Source: Halieaceae bacterium UBA3479
GTDB lineage: Bacteria; Pseudomonadota; Gammaproteobacteria; Pseudomonadales; Halieaceae
Reading direction: 5' to 3'
Assembly: GCA_002377985.1 (NCBI GenBank)
Contig: DFQW01000207.1
Span: 474-12,500, forward strand
Length of the DNA: 12,027 nucleotides
A program made the position numbers and the translations under genes. The notes below the pieces were generated by a model, which saw only the letters and a list, made by a program, of their open reading frames with translations, was not told where the DNA came from and made no database searches. Of this stretch, positions 8,158 through 12,027 are shown piece by piece (positions within the stretch are counted from its first letter, which is position 1; each line of letters begins with the position of its first letter).

Positions 8158-9905
8158 CAGGTTCTCTCCGTTTTGCTCAGCCACATGTCTTTCATGGCTC
8201 CGTTGGGGGCGACCATCATGGGGTAAACATGCTCCTCGGGGTCAACATGGATATCCAGAAACACCAAGCGGTCTTTCAAAGCGAACGCCTCCTCCATGGC
8301 GGGCAGCAAATCCTTCTGCGCTTTTACTTCCATCCCCACATGTCCGTAGGCCTCGGCAAGCTTCACAAAGTCCGGCAGCGATGCAGCATAGTGACTCTCC
8401 GAATAGCGACCCTCGTATTGCATGTCCTGCCACTGCTTAACCATGCCCAGATAATCATTACGCAAATTGATGATTTTGACGGGACACCCGTACTGACTGC
8501 AGGTAGACAGCTCCTGAATATTCATCTGAATACTGCCCTCACCCGTCACGCAGGCAACGTCGGCCTCTGGCAACGCGATTTTGATCCCCATTGCTGCCGG
8601 CAAGCCAAAACCCATGGTCCCCAGACCACCGGAATTGATCCAGCGGCGGGGATAATCAAACTTGTAATACTGGGCCGCAAACATCTGGTGCTGACCCACA
8701 TCAGAGGTGACATAAGCCTCGCCTTTGGTCGCCTCATAAAGCGCCCGAATGGCGTCCTGGGGCTTGATGGCCGCAGACTCACCGTAACGCCGCCCGTGCC
8801 ACAGGCCATGGGCTTCGCGCCAGCTGTCAATTTGCTGCCACCATTTAGACATCGCATCAGGATCCGGTAGAGCGCGGTCCCCCGCCTCCATCTGCGACGC
8901 GAGCTGGTTGTCCAGTTCCTCAAGAATTGTGTCGACGGGGCCAACGATGGGCACGTCCACAGGAACAATCTTGGCGATGGAAGCAGGATCGATGTCGATA
9001 TGAATGATCTTGGCGCCGGGACAGAATTTCGACACTGTATTGGTCACCCGATCATCGAAGCGGGCCCCTGCGGCGAGAATGACATCGGCATGATGCATCG
9101 CCATATTGGCCTCGTAAAAACCATGCATACCGAGCATTCCCAGAAACTGCCTGTCACTACCGGGATAAGCGCCGAGACCCATGAGGGTATTGGTCACAGG
9201 AAAATTCAGCCGACGTGCAAGTGTCGTCAACTGAGTTGACGCTTCGCCCTGAATCACACCGCCACCTGCATAAATGACCGGGCGCTTGGCGCTGAGCAGC
9301 ATCCTGGCAGCTTTTCGGATCTGCCCAGAGTGGCCCTTGGACGAGGGCTGGTAGGAACGAAGACTCACGGACTCAGGGTAAACGTATTCAAACTTGTATT
9401 CGGGATGAGTCAGGTCCTTGGGAATATCCACCACCACGGGTCCGGGTCGCCCGGTGGATGCAATGAAAAACGCTTTTTTGATCGTGGACGGAATATCTTC
9501 CGTTCGCTGCACCAGGAAGCTGTGCTTCACAATCGGTCGCGAGATGCCCACCATGTCGGTTTCCTGAAAGGCATCCTCGCCAATCAGATGACTCTGTACC
9601 TGACCCGAGATTACGACCAGCGGAATCGAATCCATATAGGCAGTAGCGATACCTGTTATTGCATTGGTAGCACCAGGGCCCGACGTGACCAACACCACGC
9701 CTGGCTTGCCTGTCGCGCGGGCATAACCATCAGCCGCATGGGTCGCCGCCTGCTCGTGACGCACCAGAATATGCGGGACTTTTTCGCCCTTAAACAAGGC
9801 ATCGTAAATGTGGAGCGCCGCTCCACCGGGGTAACCAAAGATGTATTCAACACCTTCGTCTTCAAGCGCGCGGACGATCATTTCGCCGCCGGACAGCATG
9901 GGCAT
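8157..9905 (-). CDS. ilvB: Acetolactate synthase large (catalytic) subunit (IlvB/IlvI)
   Basis: This thiamine-diphosphate enzyme condenses two pyruvates, or pyruvate and 2-oxobutyrate, in the first common step of branched-chain amino acid synthesis. The 582-residue product resembles E. coli IlvI (AHAS III). It has the N-terminal ThDP domain with catalytic Glu51 in [26 protein letters not shown] (74-93), the central FAD-type domain with GARFDDRVT near 280-288, and the C-terminal ThDP domain with GEGS (455-458). It ends MWLSKTERT, like IlvI. The Mg2+-site motif reads G-E-G where many homologues have G-D-G; I recall GEG in Pseudomonas too. The later NN pair reads Arg482-Asn483, keeping the second, metal-binding Asn. 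The ATG at 9905 has GGAG 7 nt upstream, buried in a hairpin. A long leader suggests post-transcriptional control. Confidence 0.96.
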   Translation of the reverse strand: MPMLSGGEMIVRALEDEGVEYIFGYPGGAALHIYDALFKGEKVPHILVRHEQAATHAADGYARATGKPGVVLVTSGPGATNAITGIATAYMDSIPLVVISGQVQSHLIGEDAFQETDMVGISRPIVKHSFLVQRTEDIPSTIKKAFFIASTGRPGPVVVDIPKDLTHPEYKFEYVYPESVSLRSYQPSSKGHSGQIRKAARMLLSAKRPVIYAGGGVIQGEASTQLTTLARRLNFPVTNTLMGLGAYPGSDRQFLGMLGMHGFYEANMAMHHADVILAAGARFDDRVTNTVSKFCPGAKIIHIDIDPASIAKIVPVDVPIVGPVDTILEELDNQLASQMEAGDRALPDPDAMSKWWQQIDSWREAHGLWHGRRYGESAAIKPQDAIRALYEATKGEAYVTSDVGQHQMFAAQYYKFDYPRRWINSGGLGTMGFGLPAAMGIKIALPEADVACVTGEGSIQMNIQELSTCSQYGCPVKIINLRNDYLGMVKQWQDMQYEGRYSESHYAASLPDFVKLAEAYGHVGMEVKAQKDLLPAMEEAFALKDRLVFLDIHVDPEEHVYPMMVAPNGAMKDMWLSKTERT

Positions 9906-9906
9906 C

Positions 9907-9952
9907 GCTATTCTCCATCTCGTTCAACAAGAGGGTGGAGAGACGCCATAGC
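9907..9952 (-). promoter_or_regulatory. Hairpin burying the ilvB Shine-Dalgarno site
   Basis: On the minus strand GCTAT (9952-9948) pairs with ATAGC (9911-9907), TCTCCA (9941-9936) with TGGAGA (9917-9912) and CTC (9933-9931) with GAG (9921-9919). This gives 11 bp that are continuous on the 3' side and end one base before the ATG. The GGAG ribosome binding site (9916-9913) lies fully in the stem. The pairing is seen in the sequence; translational control is inferred. Confidence 0.55.
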
Positions 9953-10001
9953 ATCCCGCCACCACAGGTCGCACGAGACACCGGCCGGATCGCTCCGACG
10001 C

Positions 10002-10096
10002 CCGTCAGATCACGATCACGAAACCCGTGTACCGGTGACCTGCGAGGTAGCGCAGTGTCGAGCCCGAACGATAGAGACAACGCTTCTATCTGACGG
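10002..10096 (-). other. Folded domain in the ilvB leader closed by a 9-bp stem
   Basis: CCGTCAGAT (10002-10010) is a perfect complement of ATCTGACGG (10088-10096). The enclosed 77 nt contain CACG/CGTG (10017-10029) and CTGCG/CGCAG (10040-10055). A local hairpin GATAGA (10070-10075) with TCTATC (10085-10090) would compete with the closing stem, allowing two states. It is based on complementarity only. Confidence 0.45.
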
Positions 10097-10186
10097 AACC
10101 CGCAAACAGCCTTGAGAACTATCCCGTTCTGAAGGTAGGCCAGAGGGTAAGGGTACTTACCAATCGCCGTTGCCGCTCGCGTGACG

Positions 10187-10356
10187 GGGGGGATTGTCTC
10201 GGCCCTGCAACCGCAAAGTCAATAGAGGCTGACAAATGACCATAATCTGCAACGGGCAACGTTGACTCAAAAATTACTCATATAAAACCAGTCACCTCTC
10301 CTCCTCAACAAAACCGAACGCGGGTTGAGAGAGGCGCTTTTAGCCCCACAGACTCG
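10187..10356. other. Gene-free stretch between the pilY1-like gene and the ilvB leader
   Basis: Besides the ilvB promoter candidates, this stretch holds no convincing gene. At its right edge, ACAGACTC (10348-10355) pairs with GAGCCTGT (10360-10367) including one wobble pair. This 8-bp hairpin has the stop codon of the pilY1-like gene in its loop. No T run follows on the minus strand, so it is a poor terminator, and transcription from the pilus gene may run into ilvB. Confidence 0.4.
10193..10222 (-). promoter_or_regulatory. Probable ilvB-ilvN promoter (proximal)
   Basis: On the minus strand TTGACT (10222-10217), an 18-bp spacer and GACAAT (10198-10193) form a sigma-70-like promoter (5/6 and 4/6), with transcription starting near 10186. 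A second candidate lies just upstream: TTGAGT (10270-10265), a 17-bp spacer and GATTAT (10247-10242), preceded by AT-rich DNA up to about 10290. They may work in tandem; I cannot tell which dominates. Confidence 0.5.
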
Positions 10357-12027
10357 CTAGAGCCTGTCTATATTCTCGACACGGAACGCCTCGCGCACCT
10401 TGCTGGGTGGCGAGGGCGTAATGTCCACCACCTCAAACCCTTCAAGACCGATGATGACCGAGACCACATCGTCGGTAATGCGTCCCGGTCCGCAATTTTC
10501 TTCGCAGGTTTCCTCGGCGTCAGACAGTCGTACGGTCACAATAATGGGCGGAATGGGAATACCCTCCCCGAACGCCTTGCCCTCAACGGCCTCGGGGGAG
10601 AACAGCGGCACACGATAAGCCTTTGCCGTGCCAAGATCATTGCAGAACCCTTTGCTGGACCCTTCCGCCTGAAACGAATTAAAGAAGACGTAACCGCCAC
10701 CGATTGCGGCTTGGTTCACCACCTGCTCACCGCGATCTGGAAGGTCGAGATACCACCCTTTGCATCCAAGCAGATTGTCGCTCTGCCCAGCTTGATCAGA
10801 CACAGTGCAGTCGCCGGTGGCAGCATCCATTAGGGTATCGAGATCAATTGCCAATGGGCCGGGCGTAAGGGGGCTATCAATTAAGGGGCTATCGATAAAG
10901 GTGTAGAACCGGTTTTCCACACCATGAGGACCAGTGGCATAAGGGTAGTTTTGTTTCAGGGGTCGTTCACGATCTCCGGATCCGAGGGCGATGAAAACGT
11001 TGTCCCCGACCTCGGTTGCAATCGGCTGATTCATGAAGCGCAGGTTCGTCCGGTGAGTCAACGCAATCGGCTGGTCCGGCCAGTACCATTCTTCGGGGGA
11101 TAACCCCGTTGAGTGATCAATCTCGCCATCGACAATTCGCGAGAATGTTATCCGGTAGATCCGCCCCACGATATCGGCTGCGTAGGCAAAATCGATATAA
11201 CCATCGTAATCAAAATCAATAACCTCGATGTCTGCGACCACGGGCGCGGCTGTCGGAAACGCGCGCAGGACCGCTCCCGTTTTTCCATCCAGCGCATAAA
11301 TATATTTTCCTGTTACGCAATCAGTGACATTGAGGGAGGCATCATCCACATCAAGGCACGGGTCACTGCCGCCGCCCACCAACAATATGGGATTAGGCCG
11401 CTGAGTCGATCCGCCGACACCGGCATAACCCCGGACAAAGCCCGTTACCGGCGTCGACCAGGTATGACCAATACCTGAGAAATCCTCATGGGTACAACTC
11501 GTGGCCGAATCATTGGTGCAACCTACCCGCCACAAAAACTGCGGCGCCTCCGGTGGCCCGGCATCTGCACCTGGGCTGACATCCAATGCATAGATCATGC
11601 GTCCGCCCCGACGCTGTGTGAGATACAAATACCCCTCTTCCAACTGGCCCTGCGCGTCGTAGCGGGTAAACGAGCCCGTAGACCCGTCAAAAAAGTATTG
11701 CTTGGCCTCTGCGCCAATCTTCTCTGATTGAGCTGGCTGCAGCCCGTAATAGTCAACCGTCGGCGTATTGGCGTAGAGACGCCCCACTTCAGCCTGATGC
11801 TCGGGAGCAATGAAGGCCCAATCTTCACGACCGTTTTCAGGATTGATCGCGCGATAAAGGCCGTCGTTTGAGCCATAAAAAACGCGAAACTCACTGCCAC
11901 CACTTGCGTTGACGCCATAGGTCATCGTCAGCGGCCTTGAATGCACGATGTCGCCGTGAATCGTCGGTCGCAATCCCTCGAAGGGCGAGATTTCGAGCTC
12001 CGTCAATAGCGGGTTATCAACATAAGT
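10357..12027 (-). CDS. pilY1: PilY1-like type IV pilus assembly/adhesin protein, C-terminal part (5' end outside window)
   Basis: PilY1/PilC proteins are large secreted or pilus-tip proteins needed for type IV pilus extension, adhesion and surface sensing; their conserved part is a C-terminal beta-propeller. The frame is open to the window edge, so the start lies outside; the TTG at 12006 is not a credible start. The visible 556 residues begin within the family domain: GDIVHS (window residues 25-30) is the propeller-entry motif and VFYGSNDGLYRAI a propeller strand. An EF-hand-like calcium loop, DFDYDGYID (residues 271-279; bases 11217-11191), precedes YAADIVGRIYRITF, as in PilY1, where Ca2+ binding controls pilus retraction. 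Several cysteines and the absence of membrane helices fit an exported protein. A five-residue tandem repeat is present. No other pilus genes are visible. Confidence 0.85.
   Translation of the reverse strand, partial: TYVDNPLLTELEISPFEGLRPTIHGDIVHSRPLTMTYGVNASGGSEFRVFYGSNDGLYRAINPENGREDWAFIAPEHQAEVGRLYANTPTVDYYGLQPAQSEKIGAEAKQYFFDGSTGSFTRYDAQGQLEEGYLYLTQRRGGRMIYALDVSPGADAGPPEAPQFLWRVGCTNDSATSCTHEDFSGIGHTWSTPVTGFVRGYAGVGGSTQRPNPILLVGGGSDPCLDVDDASLNVTDCVTGKYIYALDGKTGAVLRAFPTAAPVVADIEVIDFDYDGYIDFAYAADIVGRIYRITFSRIVDGEIDHSTGLSPEEWYWPDQPIALTHRTNLRFMNQPIATEVGDNVFIALGSGDRERPLKQNYPYATGPHGVENRFYTFIDSPLIDSPLTPGPLAIDLDTLMDAATGDCTVSDQAGQSDNLLGCKGWYLDLPDRGEQVVNQAAIGGGYVFFNSFQAEGSSKGFCNDLGTAKAYRVPLFSPEAVEGKAFGEGIPIPPIIVTVRLSDAEETCEENCGPGRITDDVVSVIIGLEGFEVVDITPSPPSKVREAFRVENIDRL
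10870..10899 (-). repeat. 15-bp imperfect tandem repeat in the pilY1-like gene
   Basis: Two adjacent 15-bp units (10870-10884 and 10885-10899) match at 13 of 15 positions and encode the doubled peptide IDSPL-IDSPL. The length is a multiple of three, so the frame is kept. It looks like a recent small duplication in a surface loop. Confidence 0.75.

Larger units (their letters stand above)
9906..10186 (-). promoter_or_regulatory. Long 5' leader of ilvB-ilvN, apparently structured
   Basis: About 280 nt of untranslated leader precede ilvB if transcription starts near 10186. On the minus strand it contains several complementary segments: GGTAAG with CTTACC (10146-10161), AGAAC with GTTCT (about 10117-10132), a 9-bp long-range pairing (10002-10010 with 10088-10096) and a hairpin over the ribosome binding site (9907-9952). 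There is no T run, so a classical attenuator-terminator is unlikely; any control would be at translation or by Rho. A conserved candidate RNA named ilvB-OMG, reported upstream of ilvB in oligotrophic marine Gammaproteobacteria, may be what is seen here. I recall the name but cannot check its consensus. Confidence 0.5.

Noticed and set aside
8031..8870. Plus-strand ORF of 279 codons opposite ilvB/ilvN
   Set aside because: It is the shadow of two strongly conserved genes and spans their junction; no family features.
9999..10104. Possible attenuator leader peptide (TTG start) with Val/Ile codons, VVSIV, in the ilvB leader
   Set aside because: Only a TTG start without a clear ribosome site, and no terminator with a T run downstream, so the classical attenuation model is not supported.
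9330..10115. Plus-strand ORF of 261 codons opposite ilvB and its leader
   Set aside because: Same reason: antisense to conserved ilvB; the tail in the leader has no recognisable feature.

Overview
This window looks like a chromosomal segment from a gammaproteobacterium, probably a marine member of the Cellvibrionales / OM60-NOR5 (Halieaceae-like) or a related oligotrophic marine group. The placement rests on the 16S rRNA sequence, the gammaproteobacterial boxA-type rRNA leader, the protein sequences (closest by eye to gammaproteobacterial families) and the gene order. Species-level placement is not possible from this window.

Layout: (1) 1-927, minus strand: 5' part of a 16S rRNA gene, cut by the window edge. 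(2) 928-1222: its leader, with several hairpins and a boxA antiterminator, then a strong rRNA-type promoter with an AT-rich UP element. (3) 1392-3860, minus strand: the compact set pssA-msrP-msrQ (phosphatidylserine synthase, then the periplasmic methionine sulfoxide reductase and its membrane haem partner), reading towards the rRNA operon. (4) 3861-3985: divergent promoter region. (5) 3986-7583, plus strand: ilvC (long, class II ketol-acid reductoisomerase) and hppA (membrane pyrophosphatase of the K+-dependent type). (6) 7599-7629: bidirectional terminator between convergent hppA and ilvN. (7) 7666-9905, minus strand: ilvB-ilvN (acetolactate synthase large and small subunits, coupled by a 1-nt overlap). 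(8) 9906-10356: a gene-free stretch with ilvB promoters and a long, apparently structured 5' leader that ends in a hairpin burying the ilvB ribosome binding site. (9) 10357-12027, minus strand: C-terminal part of a PilY1-like type IV pilus protein, cut by the window edge.

Together, ilvB, ilvN and ilvC encode the first two steps of branched-chain amino acid synthesis. In Pseudomonas, as I recall it, the order is ilvI-ilvH-ilvC-pssA-msrP-msrQ-rrn, all on one strand, with a short class I ilvC. Here the same backbone is kept, but the ilvC slot holds an inverted class II ilvC plus hppA. This rearrangement and the ilvB leader RNA are the most interesting points. I see no mobile element, CRISPR array or defence system, and no evidence of a wholly new multi-gene system.
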